64,000 nucleotides of DNA. It comes from Shouchella clausii. Lineage in GTDB: Bacteria; Bacillota; Bacilli; Bacillales; Bacillaceae_D. Position 1 is the first letter of the stretch, and every line of letters begins with the position of its first letter. The notes under the pieces are model-generated. The model was not told where the DNA came from, did no database searches, and saw nothing but the letters and a program-made list of their open reading frames with translations. Location: contig NZ_CP019985.1 in the NCBI RefSeq assembly GCF_002250115.1, positions 186,001 through 250,000 on the forward strand, written 5' to 3'. Below, one piece after another: positions 55,953 through 64,000 of this stretch. Both the position numbers and the translations under genes were made by a program.

Positions 55953-57623
55953 CTATTTAAACAATCGTGATTCAGCCCTCATGTGCACATAATAGCGACA
56001 GTAGCCAGATAAGTAATGTTCTACATCATCAATACGGCTTCGAAATGAATGGTGGCGAATAAAAAAGCTACCAAGAATTCTAGAAGGGTTTTTATAATAC
56101 ATAGCCAATTCTGGATAAAAATATCCATTTCGTTGATATTCTGCGCGTTTGTGAATGGTGTCTTGAAGTTTTTTTTCATCGAATTCTGCTAAAAGGGTTC
56201 GATGCTCTGTTTCTTTCATACGCTGAATCATATTGTAAGCTGCCAATGTCAATTCTAAAAAAGTCGGGTATGTGGTGATGCGATGATAGATAAAATCTAG
56301 TTTAGCTTGAACATTTTGTAGGCCAAAATGAAAGTACTTTCGCAATGGCTTATATCGTGTCAATTCCTCTGTACAATAACTAAGCCAGTGATCATGGTTT
56401 TTCCAATATTCGTTAGCAATAAAGTAATCAAACGCTCTTTCAACCGTCTTCATCCATTTTTCATTTTTGTCTAATTGATAAAGCCTTAGCAAAGCAAAAG
56501 CAGCTTCTCCATCATAATAAACAATTCTAAACGCATCTTTTAATTCGAAAGATGGATAATGGAGCACATGGTGAAAGCCGCCATTTTCTTGTTGAAGCTG
56601 ACATATCCCATTTGCCAACTGTTGGGCAACCGGAAGGTAACGATCATTTTGGAAAACGTCCGTATACTTTGTAAAAGCAAGAATGGCGGCTGCATTCGCT
56701 CCTAATTTAACTTCCAACTGATCTTGTTCAACACCGTCGACAACATAGGCAGTCCCTTGCTTCTTATCAACATGTAGCCCCTTTAGCAAATAATCAAGGC
56801 CTCTTTCAATTGCCGGAATGGCTTCTTTATCCTGAGTGATTTCTAGCGCTTCGATCATTGCATAAAGTGTACTGGCATGTCTCAACAAATTATAAAAATG
56901 AATTTCTTTATCAAAACAAGAAAAATACCCATATGTAAATTGGCCTGCCGCTTTATTCATTTTAGCCAAATAATTAAGTCCACTAGCAATCATTTCTTTT
57001 ACTTCCCCAGCGTCTAAAGCGGTATCCCGTCTTCCGTTGTCTCTTGGCCCTTCTTTAAGGGTATAAAGCTGCTGGTTTTCCAAAAAGTAACCTTTTGTTG
57101 TAAATGTGGTTACCGCCGAAACTTTGTTGAAATCTAATCGTTTTAAATGAGGGCGATGGTTCCGTATATAAGATTGAATGTTTTTTTCGTTTAAATACCC
57201 TCGCTTTGTATCTTTGTCAATTTGAATCATTGCGTTTCCATTGATCTCTTGCTCTAAAAAAGCATGGCTAAAGTTTTCATCAAAACTGATGCCTTGCCTA
57301 AAGTAGTTCTTTTTTGTTTTGGTCATAATATTAATAAATGACAAAAGCGAGTGTTGTTCAGTACTAGTAACCCAGTCAACTTTTAGACAGGAATATTCCT
57401 GCTTCATGAGGGAAACCCCTCTGTTGTAAAGGCGTTTCCAAGCGCGCTGAAAACTATTCTCCTTGACGGTTAAGACCGTTGCTCGTTTATCTAAATAGCC
57501 AATAGAAAGAAACAAGATAACCGGCTTTTCTTTTCGTAGTTCCTTGTACTCCCCTGACTCGGTCATAAATGCATGCAGTTGATCCATATCACGGTTAAAT
57601 ATTTGGGTAAGTTTCTGGTTCAT
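55953..57623 (-). CDS. Protein with C-terminal alpha/alpha-toroid domain of unknown function
   Basis: 556 residues, no signal peptide or membrane helix, hence cytoplasmic. Residues ~205-530 have repeated helix pairs with toroid-like features (ALDAGEVKEMIASGLNYLAKM, GLDYLLKGLHVDKKQGTAYVV, YYDGEAAFALLRLYQ), recalling six-hairpin glycosidases or terpenoid-cyclase-type folds. The first ~190 residues are a separate alpha/beta domain. Lies between adhesin and sortase genes, so it may modify the adhesin or its wall anchor; that is inference. Not recognised. Confidence 0.6.
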   Translation of the reverse strand: MNQKLTQIFNRDMDQLHAFMTESGEYKELRKEKPVILFLSIGYLDKRATVLTVKENSFQRAWKRLYNRGVSLMKQEYSCLKVDWVTSTEQHSLLSFINIMTKTKKNYFRQGISFDENFSHAFLEQEINGNAMIQIDKDTKRGYLNEKNIQSYIRNHRPHLKRLDFNKVSAVTTFTTKGYFLENQQLYTLKEGPRDNGRRDTALDAGEVKEMIASGLNYLAKMNKAAGQFTYGYFSCFDKEIHFYNLLRHASTLYAMIEALEITQDKEAIPAIERGLDYLLKGLHVDKKQGTAYVVDGVEQDQLEVKLGANAAAILAFTKYTDVFQNDRYLPVAQQLANGICQLQQENGGFHHVLHYPSFELKDAFRIVYYDGEAAFALLRLYQLDKNEKWMKTVERAFDYFIANEYWKNHDHWLSYCTEELTRYKPLRKYFHFGLQNVQAKLDFIYHRITTYPTFLELTLAAYNMIQRMKETEHRTLLAEFDEKKLQDTIHKRAEYQRNGYFYPELAMYYKNPSRILGSFFIRHHSFRSRIDDVEHYLSGYCRYYVHMRAESRLFK

Positions 57624-57649
57624 GGCTCAACCTCCTGGATTAGTTAAAG

Positions 57650-57680
57650 GGAAGCAAATGCTAATAGCGCATTTGCTTCC
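57650..57680 (-). terminator. Hairpin between adhesin and downstream genes
   Basis: GGAAGCAAATGC / GCATTTGCTTCC, perfect 12-bp stem, 14 bases after the adhesin stop. On the minus strand only CTTTAAC follows, so it probably cuts part of the transcription and leaves less sortase than adhesin mRNA. Confidence 0.6.
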
Positions 57681-57693
57681 TTATTTAACACTT

Positions 57694-59979
57694 CTATTTC
57701 TTTCTTCTAAATAGACGAGCACTTATTCCAGCTAATAGTGCTGCCATTCCCGTAACTCCTACAGTCCAAATGGAAGTTGCTGTATCTGGGAGCTTCTTCC
57801 CATCTTTCGAAGAGTCTTGCTTACCAGTATAGTCTCGATCGACTCGATTTTTATCAGTAACCCTGTCCTTATCGGCATCCGCATCGGCATCGGCGTCAGC
57901 ATCAGCGTCGGCATCGGCATCAGCGTCAGCGTCGGCATCGGCATCGGCGTCCGCGTCAGCATCCGCATCGGCGTCCGCATCAGCGTCCGAATCCGCATCC
58001 GCATCGGCGTCCGCATCCGCATCGGCATCGGCATCCGCGTCAGCATCAGCGTCCGCGTCGGCGTCGGCATCGGCATCGGCATCGGCGTCCGAATCCGCAT
58101 CCGCATCGGCGTCCGCATCCGCATCCGCATCGGCATCGGCATCAGCGTCAGCGTCAGCGTCGGCATCGGCGTCCGCATCCGCGTCCGCATCCGCATCCGC
58201 GTCAGCGTCGGCATCGGCGTCCGCATCCGCATCCGCGTCCGCGTCGGCATCCGCGTCAGCATCAGCGTCGGCATCAGCGTCCGCGTCGGCATCGGCATCC
58301 GCGTCGGCGTCCGCATCCGCGTCGGCATCGGCGTCCGCGTCAGCATCAGCATCAGCGTCCGCGTCTGCGTCGGCATCCGCATCCGCATCAGCGTCCGCAT
58401 CGGCGTCAGCGTCGGCATCGGCATCGGCGTCCGCATCCGCGTCAGCATCCGCATCCGCATCGGCGTCCGCATCCGCATCCGCATCGGCGTCCGCATCCGC
58501 ATCGGCATCCGCGTCAGCGTCAGCATCAGCGTCCGCGTCGGCATCCGCGTCTGCGTCGGCATCCGCATCCGCATCAGCGTCCGCATCGGCGTCAGCGTCG
58601 GCGTCCGCATCCGCGTCCGCATCGGCGTCAGCGTCGGCATCAGCGTCGGCATCGGCATCAGCGTCGGCATCCGCATCCGCATCCGCATCGGCGTCAGCGT
58701 CTGCATCAGCGTCCGCATCGGCGTCAGCGTCCGCATCCGCATCGGCGTCAGCGTCAGCGTCGGCATCGGCGTCCGCATCCGCATCCGCGTCAGCATCCGC
58801 GTCCGCATCGGCGTCAGCGTCGGCATCCGCGTCCGCATCCGCATCCGCATCCGCGTCCGCATCCGCATCAGCGTCCGCGTCGGCATCGGCGTCCGCATCA
58901 GCGTCTGCATCACTGTCGTCATCAAATATTACTGTATCATAATCACCAATGCTGCTTAGCAGTTGAAGGTCAATTGTACTATCGTGTACACCTGCGCCAT
59001 AAATTGGGACTTCTCCAGATGCGTCGGTGCCATCCACTTTTGTGTTTAGTGTAACTTCTGTCCTTCCAAGCAATTGCACGCCAGCCAAGTCATTGGATAG
59101 ATCAACGGCCCCACTGGAAATATTATCAATTAGACCTAAAAGCGGTTGTACAAGTGCTTGAAGAGGCTCTAGAGGAACAGAAATACCGCCGCCCAAAATG
59201 TCAATGCTGACATTGCCAATCGCATCTACTACGTCATTCAGTAATTGAACCACCACATCTTGAACCGCTGATTCAAGGTGGTTTCCTAAGCCATCTGAAA
59301 AATTAACAAGAATTGAACCGTCTGGTTGGACGACTGCTTCTACTTCATCATTATAAGCAAGCAGATCAGCCAGCGCCCCATCTATATTATTAAGCGCACT
59401 TAGAGCATCTTGTAATTCTGTTAATCCACTTACACGAATTAAAGGCGCCGTAATTGGATTATTTACAATCCGGTCAACTGCAGCAACCAAGTCATTAACT
59501 GTAGTGTTCAATTGCTGCGTGATATCCCCTATTAAATTGCCTACAGTTGGCAAAGCATCCATTGTAACTGGAAGGATTTCTACCCTGACTTGCGCTGGCC
59601 CTTCTACGGTCCACTTATCAGCAAGGTCAGGAGAATAAAAGATAACCGTACGCTCTGGACCGAAGAGCTCAGCATCAGCAAGGCCTCGCCCAGTTAAAGA
59701 AAGCCCAAGATCATAAAGCCCATTTTCATCAGCATCACCAAGTTGAGCATTGACTGCAACATCCGTCAATAATTGAAACTCTGTTAGACTAGCTGCCGAA
59801 GCGTAGGCACTTGGGTTCGTCAATACATTTCCAGATACGCCTTCAGCATTAAGATTGCTAAAAGGCACTATTGTTAGAGTTGTAATCGCCGTAGAAGCGA
59901 CCACTTTTGAAAGAGTGTTCATTTTTCTTTTTTGCCTATTTTTCATCTTTTTCTTGTAATCGTACTTTTTCGAAGACAA
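57694..59979 (-). CDS. LPXTG-anchored adhesin with long Asp-Ala repeat stalk
   Basis: 761 residues. Basic N-terminus and signal peptide (STAITTLTIVPFSNLNAEG), a ~300-residue globular region resembling adhesive domains of Bacillus surface proteins (ASLTEFQLLTDVAVNAQLGD, PERTVIFYSPDLADKW), a 347-residue DADA... stalk, a charged linker, then LPDTA, a membrane helix and RRKK. Comparable in plan to the Ser-Asp stalks of staphylococcal Sdr proteins. TTG start with GAGGAAG upstream; an ATG 11 codons in is possible. Surface exposed, extremely acidic. Confidence 0.85.
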   Translation of the reverse strand: MSSKKYDYKKKMKNRQKRKMNTLSKVVASTAITTLTIVPFSNLNAEGVSGNVLTNPSAYASAASLTEFQLLTDVAVNAQLGDADENGLYDLGLSLTGRGLADAELFGPERTVIFYSPDLADKWTVEGPAQVRVEILPVTMDALPTVGNLIGDITQQLNTTVNDLVAAVDRIVNNPITAPLIRVSGLTELQDALSALNNIDGALADLLAYNDEVEAVVQPDGSILVNFSDGLGNHLESAVQDVVVQLLNDVVDAIGNVSIDILGGGISVPLEPLQALVQPLLGLIDNISSGAVDLSNDLAGVQLLGRTEVTLNTKVDGTDASGEVPIYGAGVHDSTIDLQLLSSIGDYDTVIFDDDSDADADADADADADADADADADADADADADADADADADADADADADADADADADADADADADADADADADADADADADADADADADADADADADADADADADADADADADADADADADADADADADADADADADADADADADADADADADADADADADADADADADADADADADADADADADADADADADADADADADADADADADADADADADADADADADADADADADADADADADADADADADADADADADADADADADADADADADADADSDADADADADADADADADADADADADADADADADSDADADADADADADADADADADADADADADADADADADADKDRVTDKNRVDRDYTGKQDSSKDGKKLPDTATSIWTVGVTGMAALLAGISARLFRRKK
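57871..58911 (-). repeat. 1041-bp GAY-GCN hexanucleotide repeat
   Basis: 347 codons alternating Asp (GAT/GAC) and Ala (GCC/GCG/GCT), with Ala replaced by Ser (TCG for GCG) only twice, both near the 3' end, spaced about 18 dipeptides apart. The third positions vary, so DNA units are degenerate while the peptide is almost perfect. Because of the 6-bp period all frames on both strands stay open here; those other frames are not genes. Confidence 0.95.
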
Positions 59980-61252
59980 TAGTCCACACTTCCTCTGTTA
60001 AGTATTTTCTCTCGGTAACTTTATTGGTAAAAAGCAAAAAAGCATACATAATAAAGCCATTTTTCCGAATATTAACCGCGCACTAAAAAGCTATTATAAA
60101 TAGCCACTGCTGCCCTAAAAGGTGTATGCAACCGATAACCGACAGCGGTTTCGTATACCGAGGAATGACAAGGATTGCTTGCGAATGCTTCATAACGTAC
60201 TTTTTAAAATCTGCTTAAACGAATAGGACAAGAAAAACGATCACTCCCCTTTTCATGTTTGGTTTCTCCTAAGCACACATCAAAGAGGAACTAAGGCCTA
60301 TTTATACGAAACAAATAGGTCTATTTATTTATTTTAGTGTACTTGATACGCATGATAGCATACGAATAGTCTAGTCACGTATCATCTTTTCCCTGCTTAC
60401 ATACCATTCACTCAACCCAACACAATACTTAAGTCCTGCACCAAAAGATGCCTGAGATTGGGTGTACGGTTCTTCTGGGGAACTATTCCCATTGAAAAAT
60501 AGACTTGATATAAAGTAATTATTATCGCAGAGAAACCGTTAATGTTAGGCGGGTTATACACCATTACAACCCTTTAAATAGAATGATGTATGTTGGTTTA
60601 ATAATTCATTTCTCCTATTATGTTTTAAATCTATTAAATTTTATTTTCTGTGATAGAAATATCTCAACAAACCTTTAAAAGATTTCCCCTTATTTAGACA
60701 TGTTATGATAGGTATTCTTTAAGATCTCTATTAAAATTGTTCAGCAGTATTTAACTATATGTAAAAATAAAACCGTTGGTGCTGCGCTATAATGAGGATT
60801 AAAAACCGAACAAGAAAGTACGTGGAAGGTTTGGTAGTTTTGAGAGAAGAATTTTAAAATGAGATACTAGAGAACAATTCCATCATTAACCCTAGTAAAA
60901 AAATGCATTCTTTGCCTCCTAGATTTTTTATAGGAGATTCTTTTCTGCACGTTTAAAATCTTTTAGGTAACTGTAAATATAAATGGGGCTACTATTTAGA
61001 AGTGATGCCGGTGGGTAGACAGCCATACGGGACTGCCTTAGGCTTTAAGAATATACTTGAACTCCTTCCGTTTTTGATATTGAATGAAAGGGAGATTGGT
61101 GGCCATTTGGGCGAAAAAACCTAGTAACAACAGATAACTTGGAACCACGCTATTATATCGATCTCCGTCCTAGCATACTTGCAGTAAGGAGATGCGCCAC
61201 TTTCGGATAAAATAGTGCCTCACCCGCAAGCGAGATGACGCCTTTCATACAA
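59980..61252. other. Long intergenic region upstream of the adhesin
   Basis: About 1.27 kb without a convincing gene. It should hold the adhesin promoter and any Mga-type binding sites. At 60957-61124 (+) there is a 55-codon frame without start (KWGYYLEVMPVGRQPYGTALG...) that may be a gene fragment. A small CTCCTA/TAGGAG hairpin lies near 60917-60936. I see no insertion sequence ends. Confidence 0.45.
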
Positions 61253-61293
61253 AAAAGCCGCAATGAACCAGTTATTATGATCCCTTACGGCGT
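61253..61293 (-). terminator. Terminator of the betaine-binding protein gene
   Basis: Minus-strand GCCGTAA / TTGCGGC stem followed by TTTTTTG, 38 bp after the stop. Confidence 0.75.
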
Positions 61294-61330
61294 GTCAATA
61301 CAAGCGTTTGAATAGCTGTTCCTCTTAATT

Positions 61331-62179
61331 CTATACGCCTTTCAACCACTCATCGACTTTATCTTGGTTGGCATTCACCCATGTTTCCGCTGCTTCTTCT
61401 GGTTCCATTCCGTCTTTTGCCATATACAACATGACTTCATTCATATCGTCTGCTGTCCAGTAAAATTGGTCGAGAATCCGATACGCTTCTGGCTTTTCTT
61501 CGTCCAAGCCTGCGCGGACAATTGTGCGGATTTCTCCGTTTGCTTCATAGATGCCTTTGCTGTCCTCAAGAAATTTTAAATCATACGAATTAAACTTCCA
61601 GTGAGGTTGCCAAGCGGTAATGACAATTGGTTCTTGCGCTGCATAGCGGTTGCCAAGCTCTGCCGTCATAATCGCATCTGAACTTGCTGACAACGTAACG
61701 TCATCAATTCCATATTCACGAAGCGCCTCTTCCGTTGTCATCATTACGCCTGCGCCAGCGTCAATGCCTGTGATGGTACTGACGACGTCAGCCGACAATT
61801 CTTCGATGCTGTCAATCTCCATATACGTTGGGACAGCTAAGCCAGTTTGTGCCCCTTCCAAATTAGCTCCTAAATCGATAATGTCATCTTTATGCTGTTC
61901 ATAGTGGACTTTCATATCTTCTGGCAGCCATCCGGCAACATGGGCATCGGCGCTTCCGTCTGCCACTGACGACCACATGATTCCTTGCTCAACACTTGTT
62001 AACGTTACATCATAACCGGCTTGTTCCAAAGCAATCTTCACTACATGGTTTGAAGCGATTTCAGAATCCCATACAACGTAAACGAGTTCAATTTCTTTGG
62101 CTTCTTCCCCTTGGGCGCCACAGGCCGACATCATAGGCAAAGCCAATAGCAAAAACGCAAGCAAGCGAATGGTTTTCAT
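61331..62179 (-). CDS. Glycine betaine/proline-betaine binding lipoprotein (OpuAC-like)
   Basis: 282 residues. Lipoprotein signal ending in MSAC20, then a type II binding-protein fold (IELVYVVWDSEIASNHVVKIALEQAGYDV). Trp residues in VVWDSE, IMWSSVADG, AGWLPED and AWQPHWKF could form the aromatic box for quaternary ammonium. No permease or ATPase gene is adjacent in the window. Next to gbsR/gbsA, so it likely delivers choline or betaine. Confidence 0.9.
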   Translation of the reverse strand: MKTIRLLAFLLLALPMMSACGAQGEEAKEIELVYVVWDSEIASNHVVKIALEQAGYDVTLTSVEQGIMWSSVADGSADAHVAGWLPEDMKVHYEQHKDDIIDLGANLEGAQTGLAVPTYMEIDSIEELSADVVSTITGIDAGAGVMMTTEEALREYGIDDVTLSASSDAIMTAELGNRYAAQEPIVITAWQPHWKFNSYDLKFLEDSKGIYEANGEIRTIVRAGLDEEKPEAYRILDQFYWTADDMNEVMLYMAKDGMEPEEAAETWVNANQDKVDEWLKGV

Positions 62180-62208
62180 TACCGATCATCCTCTCAATTA
62201 TGTATAAT

Positions 62209-62230
62209 ATATTTAAAACGAATTAAATAT
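62209..62230. promoter_or_regulatory. GbsR operator candidate before the binding-protein gene
   Basis: ATATTTAA-N6-TTAAATAT, perfect 8-bp arms, 30 bp upstream of the start. It shares the TTTAA/TTAAA arms with the palindrome before gbsA. Confidence 0.5.
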
Positions 62231-62366
62231 TTTAGACACTATACTAACATAGCCTCTCGTTCTGTCAACATCCAACAGAACCGCCAGTCTTTCGCTACCT
62301 TGCTTTATTACAGGTAAACAGCTATACTATCGCTAAATTTCGTTAAATTGCAATTGAGGTGTTGAA

Positions 62367-62933
62367 ATGGAAAAGGATGAACATGTTTTTGAAAAATTAG
62401 AGCAAGCGCACGCTATCATTAAAGACGGCATAGCCGATACGATGGACATTTATGGGGTTAACCGTTCAGTCGGGCAACTTTATGCGACTTTGTATTTAAA
62501 CGACGGGCCAATGACGCTCGATGACCTTCGCGATGAATTAGGAATGAGTAAAGGCAGTATGAGTATTGGTGTACGCAAACTTCTAGAAGAAAAAATTATC
62601 CACCGCGTGTACCGAAAAGGCGAGCGTAAAGACTTGTATGAGGCTGAAAAAGACTTCTTTCAATTTTTTATTTCCTTTTTTACGCGAAGATGGGAACGGG
62701 AACGTAGCGTGAACCTTCAGGCAGTTAAACAAGCCATTCCTCTGTATGAAGCATTATTGGATGATGCTGAGACGCCAGATGAGGTACGGGCGGAAGCCGC
62801 ACACACATTAAAAAAAATAACGGCTTCTCTTGAATATTATGAGTTTCTTGGTTTGCTAGTAGAACAGTTCCAAACTGGAAATCTTGCCAAAGATCTAGTA
62901 GAACGCTATAAAAACGAAAACGGCACCTCCTAA
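62367..62933 (+). CDS. gbsR: GbsR family choline-responsive repressor
   Basis: 188 residues, MarR-like winged helix with YGVNRSVGQLYATLYLNDGPMTLDDLRDELGMSKGSMSIGVRKLLEEKIIHRVYRKGERKDLYEAE, the GbsR signature. Represses betaine synthesis and choline uptake without choline in B. subtilis. ATG with GAGGTGTTG upstream. Divergent from the binding-protein gene and upstream of gbsA. Confidence 0.93.
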   Translation: MEKDEHVFEKLEQAHAIIKDGIADTMDIYGVNRSVGQLYATLYLNDGPMTLDDLRDELGMSKGSMSIGVRKLLEEKIIHRVYRKGERKDLYEAEKDFFQFFISFFTRRWERERSVNLQAVKQAIPLYEALLDDAETPDEVRAEAAHTLKKITASLEYYEFLGLLVEQFQTGNLAKDLVERYKNENGTS

Positions 62934-62978
62934 CAAAGAACTTAGCTGCTACAACCATATCAAGTTTTCGTTAAAGAA

Positions 62979-63034
62979 CCTCCTAAAATAGTGATCCTTA
63001 CAATGGGCATCACTATTTTAGGAGGCTTTTTTTT
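62979..63034 (+). terminator. Strong terminator after gbsR
   Basis: Perfect 17-bp stem beginning CCTCCTAAAATAGTGAT, 13-base loop, then CTTTTTTTT. It separates gbsR from the gbsA promoter. Confidence 0.92.
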
Positions 63035-63077
63035 GACACAAACAAACAGAAATGCTATGTTTATTTTGTATAAAACG

Positions 63078-63095
63078 TTTAATATATATTAAACA
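63078..63095 (+). promoter_or_regulatory. GbsR operator candidate before gbsA
   Basis: Perfect 18-bp palindrome GTTTAATATATATTAAAC, 20 bp upstream of the gbsA start, between TTGTATAAAACG and the ribosome-binding site, where a repressor would block transcription. Confidence 0.6.
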
Positions 63096-63115
63096 AAATA
63101 AAGGAGAGAGGTTGA

Positions 63116-64000
63116 TGATTCGCGGAAAGATGTTTATTAACGGGGAATGGACGGAGGCAAAGAATGGCCGCGTTCGAGAAATTATTAATCCTTTTAACCA
63201 GGAAGTGATCGCAACAGTGCCAGAAGGTTCGGCTGAAGACAGCCAAGCTGCGATTGCAGCCGCCCGAGCTGCCTTTGATGAAGGCGTTTGGTCCTCTGCA
63301 TCCGCAAGTGAACGAGGTGAACGGGTGCGTCTAATTGGCCAAAAAATAGCCAATCAAAACGAGGAATTTGCCCGTTTGGAGTCGCTTGATACAGGTAAAA
63401 CGCTTGAAGAAAGCCGAACAGATATGGAAGACATCGCCAATGTGTTTTTTTATTTTGCTGGTCTGGCGGACAAAAATGGGGGCGAGGTCATTCGGAGCCC
63501 GCTTCCGAACTCAACAAGCATCGTTGTCCGTGAACCTGTAGGCGTGTGCGGGCTAATTACGCCTTGGAATTATCCGTTGTTGCAAGCAGCATGGAAATTG
63601 GCACCTGCACTCGTTGCCGGAAATACCCTTATTTTAAAGCCAAGCGAACTTACACCCCTTACGACGATGAAGCTATTTGAGCTGTTTGAAGAAGTCGGAC
63701 TTCCAACAGGAGTGGCCAATCTTGTGCTTGGCACAGGCAAGGAAGTTGGCGCGCCGCTTTCCGAAAGTACAGATGTCGACTTGATTTCATTTACTGGAGG
63801 CATTGATACAGGGAAGACGATCATGCAAGCGGCAAGCGGTAATGTTAAAAAAATGGCTTTAGAACTTGGCGGCAAAAACCCTAATATCGTCTTTGCTGAT
63901 GCCGATTTTGAGACAGCCATTGACCAAGCCTTAAACGCTGTCTTTTTCCATGCTGGTCAGGTTTGTTCAGCTGGCTCGCGCTTGCTTGTGGAAGAAGCGA
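63116..64000 (+). CDS. gbsA: Betaine aldehyde dehydrogenase (partial, 3' end outside window)
   Basis: First 295 codons. NAD-dependent aldehyde dehydrogenase: TPWNYPLLQAAWKLAPAL, KPSELTPL, FTGGIDTGK, the catalytic-Glu region LELGGKNP and the nucleophile Cys in AGQVCSAGSR. Oxidises betaine aldehyde to the osmoprotectant glycine betaine. ATG with GGAGAGAGG upstream. The location after gbsR and a palindromic operator supports GbsA rather than another family member. Confidence 0.92.

Noticed and set aside
57871-58911. Possible CRISPR-like or satellite array
   Set aside because: No spacers; the unit is 6 bp and codes in frame for Asp-Ala within a well-formed LPXTG protein.
57759-58925. 388-codon minus-strand frame rich in Met, Arg, Thr and Pro
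   Set aside because: Same repeat artefact, shifted frame of the Asp-Ala adhesin gene.
57817-58959. 380-codon plus-strand frame opposite the adhesin
   Set aside because: It exists only because the 6-bp repeat keeps every frame open; it has monotonous Gly-Ile-Arg/Ser content, no ribosome site and no family.

Overview
The window reads as a chromosome segment of an alkaliphilic, moderate-GC Bacillaceae, most like Shouchella (Bacillus) clausii. The grounds are a pur operon in the exact B. subtilis order with a guanine riboswitch and PurR-like boxes, YebG, BpsA/BpsB, BmrC/BmrD, GbsR/GbsA, a CcpA cre site and a CPA1 Na+/H+ antiporter, combined with futalosine-pathway genes and a tripartite tricarboxylate transporter. 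No rRNA, tRNA or CRISPR array was seen. The species assignment is inference from gene content.

Layout. 1-0.6 kb: start of an M20 peptidase. 0.8-13.9 kb: minus-strand purEKBCSQLFMNHD, from PurBoxes, promoter and riboswitch (13.66-13.93 kb) down to a terminator at 0.8 kb; a ~125-bp repeat sits in the purD 3' region and recurs near 17.3 kb. 14-19.7 kb: small single genes (CPBP protease, two-residue-motif enzymes, GNAT, YebG) and an AbrB/Doc toxin-antitoxin pair. 19.9-25.3 kb: tctCBA with a CitT/CitS-like two-component system. 25.6-27.6 kb: Na+/H+ antiporter. 27.8-34.4 kb: AT-rich accessory region holding the remains of a split sigma factor module (SigO/RsoA/YvrJ-like) damaged by an in-frame stop and by an IS256 insertion, a cysteine-rich peptide plus phospholipase-A2-like protein, a PadR/HAAS membrane pair, an orphan halocin-C8-like bacteriocin and an IS1182 remnant. 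34.5-38.6 kb: bmrCD-like drug exporter behind a leader peptide and terminator. 38.9-41.7 kb: MFS exporter, then an orphan arbitrium-like receptor/peptide pair (aimR/aimP-like). 41.7-45.1 kb: alkylpyrone genes bpsA/bpsB, a TipA/Mta-type MerR regulator, GNAT. 45-49 kb: uxaC-kduI-kduD and a DeoR regulator for hexuronate/keturonate catabolism. 49-51.7 kb: paired short ChrA transporters, mqnD-mqnB. 51.9-53.4 kb: secreted lipase-like enzyme. 53.6-60 kb: surface-display cluster with an Mga-like regulator, class D sortase, an alpha-toroid protein and an LPDTA adhesin carrying a 347-residue Asp-Ala tract. 61.3-64 kb: glycine-betaine binding lipoprotein, GbsR and the start of betaine aldehyde dehydrogenase, with matching palindromic operator candidates.

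How the genes work together: the pur genes form one guanine- and PurR-controlled pathway; tctCBA is sensed by the adjacent kinase/regulator and by CcpA; kduD-kduI-uxaC funnel pectin/hexuronate sugars; gbsA, gbsR and the betaine-binding protein form an osmoprotectant regulon. The most unusual parts are the arbitrium-like pair with no phage genes around it, the decaying split sigma factor module, the PLA2/halocin peptide region, the attenuator-like bmr leader and the Asp-Ala adhesin with its dedicated class D sortase.
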